Notes: generated from the letters alone by a model not told the origin. 64,000 nt of DNA from Gonapodya prolifera JEL478 (GCA_001574975.1 KQ965732.1:496001-560000), one strand, 5' to 3'; positions 25,166 through 37,304 are shown, numbered from the stretch's first letter. Translations and numbers: made by a program.

Positions 25166-27452
25166 ATGAAACGATCGGCGTCAACGAAATCATGGACTCT
25201 GAGCAAGGGGAGATCAAAATCGGAGGCAGGCGTGATTGTCGACCTGGAACAGCCCAAGGTGAAGAATTGGTGTCGACAGATCGATGGACGGGAAGTTGAG
25301 CCAATTTAAATTCATTTATTACCAGATGGATCACGTTCATTCACATATTGAGGACATTCTTTGCTCGGACGACCTCAATCTTCTTACCTTGATATGCGGG
25401 ACTCAGTTCGGTTCTGAGACAACTTCTGTGCTTGCCCGCTCCTTTCTGACCATGTTAAGGTTGAAAGAACCAAAGTTGGAAGAGATTCTGATTCGCAGGG
25501 TGCTGAGGAAGAGGATAAAAACATTCTGTAAGGGGTCAAGCAACATTGTTCCAATCGAGCCATTTTAACTTGTGATTTATGGTAGGCGAGAGGCAACGTG
25601 ACTTGAGTGACATCTTGCGGGACAATAGGTTAGATCGTCTTGCTTTGCTCGCTCGCCGAGTCTTGACCATCTAAACTTCCAAAAGCATGAGCTGTATGCT
25701 GATATCGTCATTCGCCCATCGAGACGGGCGCCAGTACCTCTTGAGCGCGCTAGAAACACCCCTTCTAGAGTGCTTTACACTTTTTGGCACTGAAATACCC
25801 CCAGGAGATGTCTCTTCCAGCCAGCAACGAATGAAATCGGCGTGTGATACAATCTTAACATCGATTCTGACGACGAAGCACCTCATCCCCCCATCTATAC
25901 GGATGCTCGCTCTGATAATCGTCGAGGAGCTGGCAGCTGAACCACCTGAATCATCGCGGAAACAAGATCCTCTTTCTGCTGGGATGCAATCGACCTTGGA
26001 CCCATCGACGTACAACATATCTCGCGGCAACGGCTCGAATTCCTCTAGTCAGCTTTCGGCCATGTTGAGTTCTGCGTCGGAACGTTCTCACTGTCATTCG
26101 GACGTGACGTTCGAAGAATGCAACCCTCCACTGCCAACGGGGAATGGAAATCAGTGGAGTACCACATCAACTCTCCAACGATGTGAGAGGACAGAAATAG
26201 AGGGAGTGGAGCAATTTGGCTCGCATCCTGATATTTCGAATGGAATCGGAGCATCTAGTGGCGGGCAAATGCCGTTCACAAGAATTGACAAGGTTCTCGC
26301 GACGTACTTCTTCATTCGGTTCTTGATACCAGGTATGCAAATCATACATGCATAGGATGAGGAAATAGTACCAAACTTATTTTGCGATTTTGAGCGGTCA
26401 CATCCCCTCATCACTTCGGCCTTCTTTTGGGCACCTCTATAACCACACCGATTCAACGCGGATTTGTTCAATTGGGAAAGCTTTTGACCGCAATCTGCAA
26501 TGGCTCTTCAATGAGCCTTAAGGAGCGCGAGCTTGATTCCATAGATCCCACTTTGCTGGCCTTCAGACCCAAGCTGCAAGCTCTTCTTCGGTGGATCGCC
26601 GATCCCATTGTAAGATTCCTACTCTTATAGCGGGATATATTCGTAAAATGGCATGCATTTTAGGTCGAATCACCGGACTGTGAGAGCCTTCTTACTGCAG
26701 CAAGGTCCAATATTGGTAACGAGTCAATCGAAGAGGATCGGATTTGTTCGTCTGGTCTGAACACCGAACAGACTGAAATGAACTGCTCCTCCTCATGTCG
26801 TACAGATGCGCGGACAACAAGTACCCAAACAGTTCTGCAGCTTCGCCCCACCACTGAATCGGAGGAGCCAATTTCCCGGTTGGCCCCTCGAAATGCCGAA
26901 CCTGGGCGGCTGAAACACACGTCCGGTATATCCTCCTCCATGCCAACGCTTTTGAGCGCCCCGATAAAAGTTCGGGGTAGATCCTCAATAAGGTCGAGTG
27001 ATGCTCCGAAACCATCACTGTTGACGAAGTCAAAATTTGGTCAAGACCTTGGGATGCTCCTGTCAAAATACATCGTCCAAATCGAAAGGGACATTGAAAT
27101 TCAGCTGGTCGGGCTCAGTGAACAAGAGAATCAGGTTCGTCGACTTCCGCACTCCATATCTTATGTCGCGTTTCATGTCATTGCCGTTATCTGCAAGGGG
27201 GTGCTTCATGGTTTCTTAGAACTAAAGAGGCTCATCCGCTCGTACGCTTCCACAAATGAAGAGCCGGCGCATTCTGTACGAGCTCGTCTTCAAGAATGGC
27301 TTGCTGGGAAGCGACCACGTAGCCAAAAGGGTAGCTCATCACCCCTCCCGCTGAGGTGCGCTTCCACTTTCCAGATACGGGCAAATATGTTTTGGTTTTC
27401 ACCATCACACTTTAGACTTTCCAAATTTGGCTCTTTACCTCTCCTTACATGA
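25166..27452 (+). CDS. RasGAP-domain protein
   Basis: GTPase-activating protein for a Ras-like GTPase. The ATG at 25166 opens a Ser/Lys-rich leader (MKRSASTKSWTLSKGRSKSE), joined by a 64-nt intron to the helical MDHVHSHIEDILCSDDLNLL. The GAP domain shows DLSDILRDNS, where the Arg after IL sits at the arginine-finger position. An inferred intron 25629-25685 removes an in-frame TAA and restores the exact canonical spacing (20 residues) to HRDGRQYLLSALE. Next comes VLATYFFIRFLIPAV/TSPHHFGLL, the FLR-x-x-P-A signature, and QLGKLLTAICN and FRPKLQALLRWIADPI. About 300 disordered residues follow, with a helical patch (LGMLLSKYIVQIERDIEIQL). No C2, PH or Sec14 domain is apparent, so the subclass (IRA/neurofibromin versus SynGAP-like) is open. 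Confidence 0.8.
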
Positions 27453-27506
27453 CATATGGGACGTAAAGGGGGCGGAAAACTTGCATTGCTCTGTTGAATT
27501 AATTTA

Positions 27507-27545
27507 TATTCACATACATATATGTATATATATATCATTAATATG
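27507..27545. repeat. A/T-rich TA-dinucleotide tract at the NMNAT start
   Basis: A tract alternating CATACATATATGTATATATATATC lies just before and up to the start codon of the NMN adenylyltransferase gene at 27543. It could act as an easily melted promoter element; it is also a plausible microsatellite. Confidence 0.5.
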
Positions 27546-28662
27546 TATGATTCGAAGGACGATGTCACTCATGGACGGTTACACCTTCCCTCGCTCAAAG
27601 TTGAGCAAAGTCTTGCTTGGTATGAATTCCACGACCGTTGCTGTTCAGTTCCATTGTGAATCCATGTCCTTTCGAAGATTCGACGAAGGAACCCCTCGTT
27701 CTCGTCGCTTGTGGATCTTACAGTCCGATCACACTACTACATCTCCGATTGTTTGGTACGTTGTTCTGCTGTGCGAACGGGCTGGTCTTTTTCAACTACT
27801 GGGTGGCGTGTTGGGTAGAACTTGCGCGTGATCACATCACTGCGTTTCAACCTCAATATGAACTCGTCGGTGGCTATTTCTCGCCTGTTTCTGACGCTTA
27901 TGGCAAGAAGGGACTTGCATCTTCGAACCACCGCATTAAAATGTGTCGACTCGGTACTGCCAACTCCACCTGGATTGACGTGGATGATTGGGAGGCGCGA
28001 ACACCGGAGTACACGAGGACAGCTTTTGTCCTCGATCATTTTGACGAGCAGATAAATTCAAAGGGGGGAATCATGATGTCGGATGGTGAACGCCCTGTCG
28101 GTTAATGATTCGAGTGAAAGGTCATAATGGCTGCTCCTTGGAAGTTTAGGCGGCTACAAAAGGGCGCACATTATGCTTCTGTCTGGAGGTGATTTAATTG
28201 AGTCTTTCGCGGTGCCCAAGTTGTGGGCAGATGAAGATGTGAGTCTCATGCTCTAAAACTACGCAATATTGTCGCTGCAAAATGCCATATTGCAGGTTGA
28301 TCGCATTACTCGGGACTACGGCTGCTTCGTGATCGAAAGAGCTGGCTCTAATGTGAACGAATTCATGATGCAGAACGATATAGTGTGGGCGAATAGGGTA
28401 TGACGCTACCATTCGCAACTTCTGCCAGACATTCTCACTCGTTCGTTTTTTGAAGACAAATATTCACATCGTGAAACAGCTAGTCCAAAATGACATTAGC
28501 TCCACACGTATACGGTGAGTGAATCGTGGACATTGTGAAATGAAGTCTGTGACATGGAAGGGGTCTTGCAGGTTGCTTCGAAAACGACTGCAATCGATTA
28601 AGTATCTTGTACCTGACAGTGTGGAAGAGTACGTCGTCCGAAATAGGCTATGGGAGAATTGA
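27543..28662 (+). CDS. NMA1: Nicotinamide-mononucleotide adenylyltransferase
   Basis: Makes NAD from NMN and ATP, the common last step of NAD synthesis. The ATG at 27543 (MYDSKDDVTHGRLHLPSLKV) is chosen because its frame and a 29-nt intron restore the chain into EPLVLVACGSYSPITLLHLR, which holds the nucleotide-binding GSxxPxTxxHLR motif. After the next intron come ELVGGYFSPVSDAYGKKGL, ASSNHRIKMC and TWIDVDDWEAR. The later exons give LLSGGDLIESFAVPKLW, YGCFVIERAGSN and NIHIVKQLVQNDISSTRIR, with the SSTxxR phosphate-binding motif. The last exon ends VEEYVVRNRLWEN at 28662. It converges with the CHY-RING gene, leaving 138 bp. Confidence 0.93.
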
Positions 28663-28800
28663 ATACGTAAAGGAAATATGCATCTATATGCAGAAATTAC
28701 TACATCCATTCTAAACTACGAGGGTACGTAAGTGTGACGATAAGGCGACTGTACAATTGGAATACAGGGTATAGCGGCTTCACAACAATGCTGATGAATC

Positions 28801-30455
28801 CTAAAGTGACCCCGAAGGTAAGGGCGCATCTGCTGTGACGGGGGACTCGCTCGCGGAACCATGGTCATCGGCCTTGTTCTCGTATGTCTTCAAGGTTTTC
28901 GTGTTATACGAGCCGCAATTTCCGCATTTGTGGTAGAGGAAGTGGTATTTGGCAGTGGACTTCTTCTCGCAGTCGTTGCAAAGTATCCACGAAACTGAAA
29001 AGATCATGACTGGTGAATACTTGATATATCTGACAAATAAACCTCCTGCACTCACCCCAGTTTTCGTATTCGGGGGGCATCTTGTGCTGGGCAAGCATTG
29101 CATCAATCCGCCGGAAGTACTCGGTCATGTTCGCCAAGGATTTAAAGCATGTGGGGCATTGGTACGACGTCTGAATGTAGTCTTGGTGGCACTTGTAGTG
29201 GATACAGTGTCCACACGGCTTCAACAAAATAATGCAAATCAGATATGGTCTGACGACAATATCAAGCAGGTTACTCACCATGAATATGACCGTAGTCGTC
29301 GAGGTGAACATGTACTCTCCACAAATAGGACAATCACTCTCGAGATTGCGCTCAATGCACTTGTGCCGCCCCTTCAAAGATATGGCCATACAAACGTTGC
29401 ACTTCTTGCAGTGGAAGTAGTCCTGCCCCAGACCCTTCCCGATGCGACATATTCCACAATCGAAGCACTGTATTCAACCTGGTGAGAAACAAACCGACTT
29501 TGTCTGCAAACTCCCGAACACTTGCATGATAAATGTTCTTTCGAGGGTCGTTATCCCAGAGCTTGCATTCGGAGCAGTAATACTTCGCCACTTGTCGTTT
29601 ACAGTCCTGGTTAACGCAGACTTGACCGGAAGGCTGCACGTGAAAGCAATACATGCACATCATTGTTTTGGTCAGGTTTCTATTATACGAATGAAGAGGT
29701 AAGAAAGGAAATAATGAAGATGGTTATGGCACACCAACAGGACGAACGGAGAAATGTGCTCACCTGATGATGTTGTGGTCGGATATCTCATCGTGGCAGA
29801 AGCGGCACGCATACCATTTCCCACAGCAGTGCGCTTGAAGCTTTGCAGCTCGCTGATAGTGCTTGCAACCAAGAATGTTTTGGTCCTTGTCCTTTTTCGG
29901 AAGGGGCGGAACACGAGCAATCAGCTCCTGTGCTATACCGCGCACGACTCGAGCACTCACGTGGAAAGATGGCTGCTTATCATCATCTGTAACAATATCG
30001 AAGTCGATGGCATCACCCTTCTTGAGGAAGTTGGTGATGTTCCTGGTGGGACCCTTCTTCTTTTGATTGTAAGCGCTGGTCATAAGCTCCTGTATCTTCT
30101 TCGTCTTGTCTGCGGGGTTTAGTGCAGTATCTGACTGGATTTGGAGTATCCGCTTGCGGAGGTCTGTTTGCAGCTTCTGCAGCTCCAGATCTTTGCGCTT
30201 CTGCTCTTCCTCCTTCAAGCGCTCATCTTCTCGCTCTCTCGCGTCGTCTTGCTCGTCACGCTCGTCGTAGTCTCCAGCGTCTTCGGCGTCTGACCCATCC
30301 TTACTGGCTTCATCCATCTCGGAGTCCGAATCGAACGCCGGGTCGAGCGCGTCGTCCTCAAAACGATGAGAATGGCCGGAAGCTCCGTCCGAAGCATCCG
30401 AGTAATATGCCGTTGAGGAAGAGCCTCCGTTGGTCGTCGAGGACGTTTGAGACAT
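28801..30455 (-). CDS. CHY/CTCHY/RING-H2 ubiquitin ligase (Pirh2/RCHY1 type)
   Basis: E3 ligase with three zinc modules. The N-terminal ~130 residues are acidic and disordered, with a coiled-coil-like REREDERLKEEEQKRKDLEL stretch. The CHY zinc finger (LGCKHYQRAAKLQAHCCGKW, ACRFCHDE, TMMCMYCFHVQPSG) is followed by the CTCHY finger (AKYYCSECKLWDND, HCFDCGICRIG, HCKKCNVC). The RING-H2 reads DCPICGEYMFTST, PCGHCIHYKCHQDYI and YQCPTCFKSL; the E2-binding order of Cys/His ligands is complete. The last exon adds a zinc ribbon (CNDCEKKSTAKYHFLYHKCG). Animal Pirh2 targets p53 and others; the fungal target is unknown. Start at the ATG at 30455. Confidence 0.92.
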
Positions 30456-30552
30456 TCTTCAAAAAGAGTGGATGCCGCAGTGGGTTTGATACACCCAGGG
30501 GGCTCCCATCTGCACCGCTTTGCTGTGCCACCATCGTCAATTAAATGCCAAT

Positions 30553-32231
30553 TTATTTATCGTCGCTCTCTACTGCTTCTCCAGCAATCTCGCCATTTGC
30601 TACTATAGTTGGTGCGCTGGACGATTGAGGCTTCCACTTGCCTGTGAGAATGGGATTAATAGGTTGGGGTGGAATTAAAGATGCTGCAGCTTTGCGTGAC
30701 AGCTGTAACAGCAGAGCGCTGAAATCCAAGCAAGCATTAAGCGAGTTCACGAGCAGTCATGATGCGAGAACGACCACCCACTCCATCACGGCCAGCGAGG
30801 CCATAGCTTCAACGATCGGAACCGCCCGGGGCAGAACGCACGGATCATGCCGCCCTTTCGCAGCTAGAACTCCATCTTCACCATCAAAAGTGGCTGTGTG
30901 TTGCGATTGGCTGATGGTGGCAGCTGCTTTGAAGGCTACCCGGAAGTAAATGTTCTCTCCATTCGAAATGCCACCCTGAACTCGATGCTGTTGAGGGACA
31001 CTGGCGTATGCAGCTCGTTATAATCATCACACGAAACACACCTGAATGCCGCCGGAGAAGTTTGTTTTCGTGCCAAGCTTTCCGTCCCCCGTGGCCACAA
31101 ATGGATCATTGTGAACGTGTCCTGGTATCTCCGTTCCCGCAAACCCACTTCCGATTTCAAAGCCCTTGGTAGCGGGAATCGAAAGCATCGCGTGTGCCAG
31201 TTTGGCTTCGAGTTTGTCAAAGCAGGGCTCTCCTAGTCCAGGGGGTAGATTACGAATCACGCATACAACAGTTCCACCAATTGAGTCTTGGGCCTCTTTT
31301 GCTTCGAGGATACGCTGCAGGTGTATGTCAGTCATCAGACCGAGCGCCATCTAAACTCCAAAAGTTTGTACCAACCGCCCGCATCCTATCCGCGACATCC
31401 TTATCGGGGCACCGGACATCGACTGCATCAACGTCTGCCCTTGAGACTCCCTTAAGCAAAGTCCACCACGAATCCCACTGTTTCATAAACTTTTCGTGGT
31501 CTGCGGCAGCAGAGTATCCTTCAGGAGGAGCAACCGTGACGTGACCGACAGAGGCGACAAAGGCCACGATTTCAACTCCGTGCGCGAGTGTGAGGTACTT
31601 TTCGGCGACAGCAGCGGCAGCGACGCGGCCTTGGTAATAGCGACAGACGGTACAACAAAGGCCGAGTTGCATTAAACGTTTGTTAACATCAGTTCCCTGC
31701 TTGCTGGCGACACAGACGAGACAAGATTGCTTAATCACTCACCGATTGTTTCTCTAGCCGACGACCTCCCTCCGCCAGAGCTCGCCTTTACGCCGTATTT
31801 GAGCAAGTAGGTCCAGTCTGCGTGTGATGGTCTTGGGTAGAGGTTCATTTCGGAGTAGTCGCCGGGTCGTTGGTCCTCATTCTTTACCATCAAGGCAACA
31901 GGAGTTCCAAGAGTGTAGCCAAGCTCTGTACCGGAAAGAATGTTGACGCGGTCTTTTTCGTCCCTCTAGACAAGATGGTGGGTGGACCAGAGGCACGGTT
32001 AACAACAACGACACGATTCGATTAGTGTGGGCAACCCGATACACGATTAAAGCGTGAGCGTACCGGAGTCGTCAGATTTGTCTGCCCAGGCCGTCGTCTG
32101 TTGAGTTGTGGTTGGATGTCTTCAACACCGAGAGGGACACCAGGGGGAACGCCATCGATGACCACGCCGACAGCCGCGCAGTGCGATTCCCCGAAGGTCG
32201 TCACTCGGTAAAGCGATCCAAAGGTCGACAT
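30553..32231 (-). CDS. ARO2: Chorismate synthase
   Basis: Last enzyme of the shikimate pathway, converting EPSP to chorismate with reduced FMN. The start [20 protein letters not shown] is the invariant N-terminus. [46 protein letters not shown] and [20 protein letters not shown] follow, with the signature HADWTY and GGRSSARET residues intact. The later exons give [18 protein letters not shown] and [19 protein letters not shown]. An intron near 30780 with acceptor TTACAG restores phase into the C-terminal tail ([20 protein letters not shown]), which ends acidic at 30553. Size and content fit the monofunctional fungal enzyme; a fused flavin reductase domain is not seen. The start is 120 bp from a divergent gene. 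Confidence 0.94.
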
Positions 32232-32351
32232 GATGTTTGGGAAAGGTTTCCTTTTGAGATAAAGGAGTCAACGGGAGAAAAATCGGCCGAAAAATCAGCC
32301 GAGCTTGACCGCAGTTTACCTCCCACGATTCCGACTACCAATCACGCCCAA
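32232..32351. promoter_or_regulatory. Shared promoter of ARO2 and the glyoxalase-like gene
   Basis: A 120-bp divergent gap (ATGs at 32231 minus and 32352 plus). The plus-strand sequence is rich in GAAAA/CCGAAAA repeats (about 32270-32300). No known operator is identifiable. Confidence 0.4.
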
Positions 32352-33378
32352 ATGTCTTCTCCAAAGATTGTACAGGCTGACCACATCGTCATCGGTGTTG
32401 AATCGGTATGCGCTTGCTCATCTGGACGTTGCATCCCGTCCAAACGTCATTTTGATACCTCAACATGTCGGCATTAATCAAGCTCGACAAGGCCATTGAA
32501 AACTACAGGAAACTCGGATTCAATGTCATTCCCGGTGGTGTGCGTCTACGCCCGTCTCGTGTTCGCTTCTTCCGGAATGTAATAGGTTTCCGTTGCAGGA
32601 CCACACGATGGAGCACCCCACGTACAACGCCCTGATTTCATTTGCAGACGGCGTGTACCTAGAACTGCTGGCGTTCAGACGCCCGGCGCCGGACCACCCG
32701 TGGTGGAATCGCACGGGGCTCATCGACTGGGCAGTGTTGCCGGCGGATGTGGAGTCGGACGTGCAAGCCGTGAACAATGAAGCTAAACTGAAAGCGTCGT
32801 CAACCCCCGTGTACTTCCCTCCTGTGCCTGGTGGTCGCAAAACTCTCCAAGGTGTGGATGTGAAGTGGAAGACGTCACGACCAACCCCAGACTATGAGAA
32901 GTTCTGGTTCCCGTTCTTCTGCTTTGTGAGCAAATCTTTCGGCGTGACTTTTTGATTCTCTCGGAATACAATTTTCGGCCACTCTTTTCAGGATGTCACC
33001 CCGCGCCCTGTTCGAGTTCCCTCTACGCCGCAGGAAACGACCCACTCCAACGGCGCCCTGTCTGTCAAGAGAGTGTCTCTCCTCGTGCGTGATCTCTCCG
33101 AGACCGGTGTAAAGTTCAGCCTCCTCTTCGGGCCCGCAGGTAAAGTTGTGGACAACGAGAGAGGGGTGACCGTAATGACCTTCTCGGTCGGCTCCCACAA
33201 TACTGTGGTCGAGCTTCTCGAACCCGTGAGCGCCGAGCTGGTGGAGCATGTGAAAAAGAATGGCGACGGGTTGTACGAGCTTATTTTGGAGGGACCGAGC
33301 GGCCAAGCGCCGACGGTGTTGGACGCTGCATTGACCGGTGGGGCCCGAATTTCTATTGTTCCGTCTTCCAAGTTGTAG
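32352..33378 (+). CDS. Glyoxalase-like (VOC superfamily) domain protein
   Basis: From MSSPKIVQADHIVIGVES the frame gives the first beta-alpha unit of a vicinal-oxygen-chelate fold. After an intron it continues LDKAIENYRKLGFNVIPGG, then HPTYNALISFADGVYLELLA, with H and E in positions typical of Glyoxalase_3-like proteins. WNRTGLIDWAVLPADVESDV and VDVKWKTSRPTPDYEKFWFP follow, and a second module ends SVGSHNTVVELLEPVSAEL at the stop at 33376-33378. Metal and substrate are unknown; the family includes uncharacterised fungal proteins, so no reaction is claimed. Start and end are well set by the frames; at least three introns are inferred. Confidence 0.82.
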
Positions 33379-33543
33379 ATCGTTTTGAACATATAAAAAT
33401 TGGGTGGAGCGTGTGGGGGAGAAGAAAAATTACATCTTCGTCATAACATGTGGTTCAGCGTGCAACAACTCCTTTTGCGGCACATTTTACAATTCGCGTT
33501 ATCATTCAGTCCTCTCTGTTCGCATTTCACACCGTGACCGACG

Positions 33544-34721
33544 TCACGAGATTTCCCCCCGGAGCCCATCGCACGCCTTGAGCACCTGCTCGTAAATCAA
33601 AAAGTTCAGTGAATGGAGCGGAAACGCCCTGACGAGGGTTGCCGAGAACCCGTTGTACAACCCCCTGACGCCCGAGACGCGCATAATGTCGCGGAAGGCG
33701 TCGCGGAAGCCCATGTACTTGCGCTGGGCGGGAGGCAGCTGCGCGTCGCGCTGGACGACGCTCTTGAGGAGGTCGGCGGGGAAGATGACCAGCCACGACA
33801 GCACGCCGCATGTACCCCCGGCGAGAAAGTGTGCGGCGGGGGCGTGGTTCGGCAGGAGCTGGAGGAGGGCGTATTTTGCCGCTTCGTATGTGCCGAAGTA
33901 GACGGCTGCAGGTCGTGTAGTCTCAGCGTAAAGCAATGACTAATCTCGAACATTCGGGGTCACCCCGCGCTTTGGACTCACCTGTCCCTACGCTCTCCTT
34001 GGCCACTTGCATCGGAAACCCCCTGTACAACCCCGCGACGCCGTTCACTCTGTAAATATTCCTGGCCGTGCGCCAGGAACTCCCCTCGGCGATGCGTACC
34101 GCGCCCGTCCCGTTACCATTGCCATTCCGTTCAGCAACGAGCAGGCGCTCCAACTGCCTCTGCACTCTTGGCGCGCCCAGATTCCATATTACACCACGCG
34201 CGCGAGAACCGAGGCACGCGGGTGACTCACTTGACCAGTTCGAGTGGGCACGCCAACACGGACACCGCGGCCCCCGTCAGCGCGCCCGAGAAGGAAGACA
34301 CAGCGGCGACGAGCGTCAGGTCGCGCGGGAGCGCCGACAAGGCGTACATCCGGTCCCGTGCCGCGGCGTAGATGGAGAAGGAGATGGATTTGACGGTGGT
34401 AATGGCTTGTGTAGAACGGCACAGGAACCACGTCGTTTCACATCACGACATGCCACATCCCCGACCTTCTAAACGCACTCAACAGCGGCGGCACGACGCC
34501 CCTATAGAACCCCAAGAGACCCTCTGCGCGCCACGTGTCACGCACGCACTGGAGGAGGGAGGCGTACTTGTGCGTTTGCATGCGTGTTTTGAGGGAGTCG
34601 CTTTGGGGGTGATAGGGGTGGTTTGGGGGTGATGACGGTGGGTTGGAGCTGGGACACCCCTCCGGGGAAAAATGGGCGATTCTTACAAGGGGAACCCAAC
34701 AAGCGTGCCCGTGATGGACAT
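33544..34721 (-). CDS. Mitochondrial carrier family (SLC25) transporter
   Basis: Inner-membrane carrier with three repeats. The first signature is rebuilt across an intron as TLVGFPF|DSLKTRMQT; RAEGLLGFYRGVVPPLLSAF then follows. The second repeat contains VSVLACPLELVK, and YRVNGVAGLYRGFPMQVAKE completes it. The third shows GVLSWLVIFPADLLKSVVQR, VSGVRGLYNGFSATLVRAFP and SLNFLIYEQVL at the stop 33544. Each repeat keeps P-x-[DE]-x-x-[KR]. The 5' end is unresolved: the ATG at 34721 would start inside helix 1, so a further upstream exon (to about 34960) is likely. The substrate cannot be read with confidence; the P-x-E-L-V-K second motif recalls the carnitine/ornithine/amino-acid branch. Confidence 0.82.
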
Positions 34722-35196
34722 AACGCCCTTTTTTCCATTCGGGTGCGTTTGGGCGGAAGGTTGCCGCGACGGGAAGGTCAGGGGACAATTCAATGGGCTG
34801 CCCGCGCAATCTCCGCTGGGACCTCAACGTACCGACGCGATCGTGACCCGGTGGGCGTACGCAACCTCGCGCGCGGCGTGGGGGAGGTGTGGTGTGGTGG
34901 TCATGGATGAGGGTGATAGTGACGCACGGTTTGGTGGACCCCAGTTTGCCGAGGCACAATTATTTTCACGGCATCTGCAACTGAGTATTAGATATATATG
35001 CTTCGACAATGCTCAGATCTCGTGTCTATATAATTCCTTACGAGGGCTTCCCCCTGTCTCAGCCACCAGTCCATCAATCACCCGATCTCACTCATGATAC
35101 TGTCCCTGCCGTCGAGGCCATGCCCATAACGTTATTCCCTCATACCCCAACACCCTCTTTTCCCTCTTCCACCTTCGCCCCCCACTCCTCCACGCC
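34722..35196. other. Intergenic stretch between the carrier and the glycosyltransferase
   Basis: About 475 bp between two minus-strand genes. It probably contains the missing 5' exon and promoter of the carrier and the 3' UTR of the upstream glycosyltransferase. A TATATATGC-like stretch lies near 34990. No other coding unit is supported. Confidence 0.4.
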
Positions 35197-37181
35197 TCAC
35201 CGCTCCACCCCCTCAAGCGCATCCTCGACATCGACCCTCTTCCTAAAGTACTCAAAGTACTCGATGCAAGGGTCCCTGTATTGGGACTCAACGCCGCGCA
35301 CGCGATGGATAGTCAGGTTGGTGTACGAGCGGTGGTGGATGACAGACCTTTTGTTGAGGGGGGTGAGGGAAACGGGTGAGTAAAGGGGAAAGGGAGATGT
35401 AACATGGCGACATGGCGGGTGTAGTCCGCATGGACCACCAAGCGTCTCCACCTCGATGAGTTGGATTGCGCTCAGAGGCGCAAAGAAGAACCCAACCCCC
35501 ACCACACTGCATTCCATGCCCACTCCAATCATACTTGTCTCCACCGTCACTCCCACCACGCTCGCGGCAAACACAACCACCACAGCGACCCACACTTCAC
35601 ACACAAAACTCACCAAAAATCCGCATCAACAACCACGGGCGTGACACCCCATCGCCACAAGTTTCCACTGATCCACACATCGTCGTGTAGGCGACATCCC
35701 ATGGGGGCACCCCTGTAATCGAACATTTCCCTCCCACTATCACGGAACTGTCCTCGCAGGAACCCCGTTCCCGCAAACGCGCACGCGAACCCTGAACATA
35801 GAGTTGGCTCGAACCGAGCGGTAGAACCGGGAGCTGGGTCAGCCCCATGAGACCGCAACCCGGGCGCCGTCAAGGCGAAGGGCACGATGCCCCACCAGCG
35901 GAGGAACCACGGCCTGTAAGGTACTTCGCACTGGAACGCGGCGTGGTGATCGCCTCCCGCCGCGCGCAGGGTGCGCTCGAGGGCGCCCATGGTGGACGGG
36001 TGGTACGTCGTGTCGTCGTCGACGGTCACGATGGCCGTGGAAGGGTGAGGTTCGAGGGGGATGGTGGGGAGGAGTTTGGTCGAGGGGCCGAAGTCGGGCG
36101 GGTGGGTGACGACAAGATAGGTGGGGTTAAGCTCCCGGACTAGAGCGGCAAGAATTGGGTCAAGTGGGGGCCGGCGCGGTGTGGTGGTTTGGGAGCGTGG
36201 GGAGATGTCGGAGGAGGACGAGGACGAGGACGAGGACCGTTTGGAGAGGGCGTCGACGTCCAAGTCGTCTTCGGAGGAGGATGAGGAGGAAAGAGACGAG
36301 GATGAGGAAGAAGAGGATGAGGTGGGAGAGGAGGACTGCAGGCGGCGGACTTGCAGGGGCATGTGGATGTATATGCGGTCGGGCTTGCGCGTCTGGTTGT
36401 GCAGACTCTCGATGGTGTCTTTAATGAACTCGACGCGGCCCGGGAAGGTGCTCATGGACACAACCAGCCTGGGTGGGTCGTCGTCCATGCGGGGCGGGAA
36501 CAGTGCCTCGTACGACATATCGACATATTTTGGGTCAGCGGGGTCGGTGGGTAGCCCCACATCCTCAGGTGTGGCCAGGATAGAGACGATGTTGCGCTTG
36601 ACGACAGCTGCGTCGGGGTGGTGGAAGAAGAGCGCGAGGCGTTCCATTTCGAGTGGGTCCGAGGCTGCGTCGAACTGGTAGTCTGACGAGACAGAGTCAA
36701 CCCACATTGAGTAGGAGCCGTATCCCGCAACGCCGAGCAGGAAGACGAGGATCAGTGCGAGCGCGGAAAGGTGTGTACGTGAGAGCGTGCGCAGTGAGGA
36801 TGGGAGTGCGAATGGCGATGCGCGATGCGAGGACAGTCTCTGCAGCCACGCATCTGAGCGTGGAGAGGATCCGAAGTGTGTTGGGAGCGCGGATCCGTTC
36901 GAGCGCGCGGTGGCGTTGAGTGGGATAGCGTCGGAGTCGAGCAGCAATGCCGTGTGTGGCGAGTCCGGGTCAGTTTCATGGGCGTGCGGAGAATGCGAGA
37001 CTGGGGAGTGCGGGCGCGGGGAGTGCGACAACGAGAGTGCGTTTGCGGGAGTGCGAGTGGCAGGTGTCGGGGAGAGCGCGAGGGGGAGCGTGGCTGTGCC
37101 TGGAACCGCGGATGCCTCGACCCACTCGCCGTCGTCTTCTGCGTCCGGCTCCCAGTCCCACCCGTCGCGGCGCTCGCCCAT
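35197..37181 (-). CDS. Type II membrane glycosyltransferase with Ser-rich insertion
   Basis: A putative Golgi or ER-lumenal transferase. The N-terminal ~135 residues are Ser/Pro/His/Asp-rich and cytosolic. A single transmembrane anchor (LSALALILVFLLGVAGYG, about residues 138-158) follows. The catalytic part starts PRLVVSMSTFPGRVEFIKDT, a GT-A-like first strand, and continues DRIYIHMPLQVRRL. An insertion of about 45 Ser/Asp residues (about 283-329) follows. It then resumes with LVRELNPTYLVVTHPPDFGP, TAIVTVDDDTTYHP (the DDD at about 388-390 would bind Mn-UDP-sugar) and CSGFACAFAGTGFLR, LHDDVWISGNLWRWG. An intron at VVDADFW joins the last exon, SVIHHRSYTNLTIHRVRGVE, to the stop at 35197. I do not recognise a characterised family member; sugar donor and acceptor are unknown. 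Confidence 0.75.
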
Positions 37182-37304
37182 TTCTGTCGCTGCTCGTGGT
37201 GTTCTCCCGAACTTCTCTTTTCCATATGAAAATATAGTCTACTCTTCTCCCTCCCGGTGACCGCAGCAAAGTCTCTTCTCTCGCCGTACGCATTCTCCCC
37301 CGCA
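37182..37304. promoter_or_regulatory. Shared promoter of the glycosyltransferase and CCT8
   Basis: A 123-bp divergent gap (ATGs at 37181 minus, 37305 plus) with CT-rich stretches (CTCTTCTCCCTCCC, TCTCTTCTCTC) just upstream of CCT8 on the plus strand, as is common near starts of highly expressed fungal genes. Confidence 0.45.
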
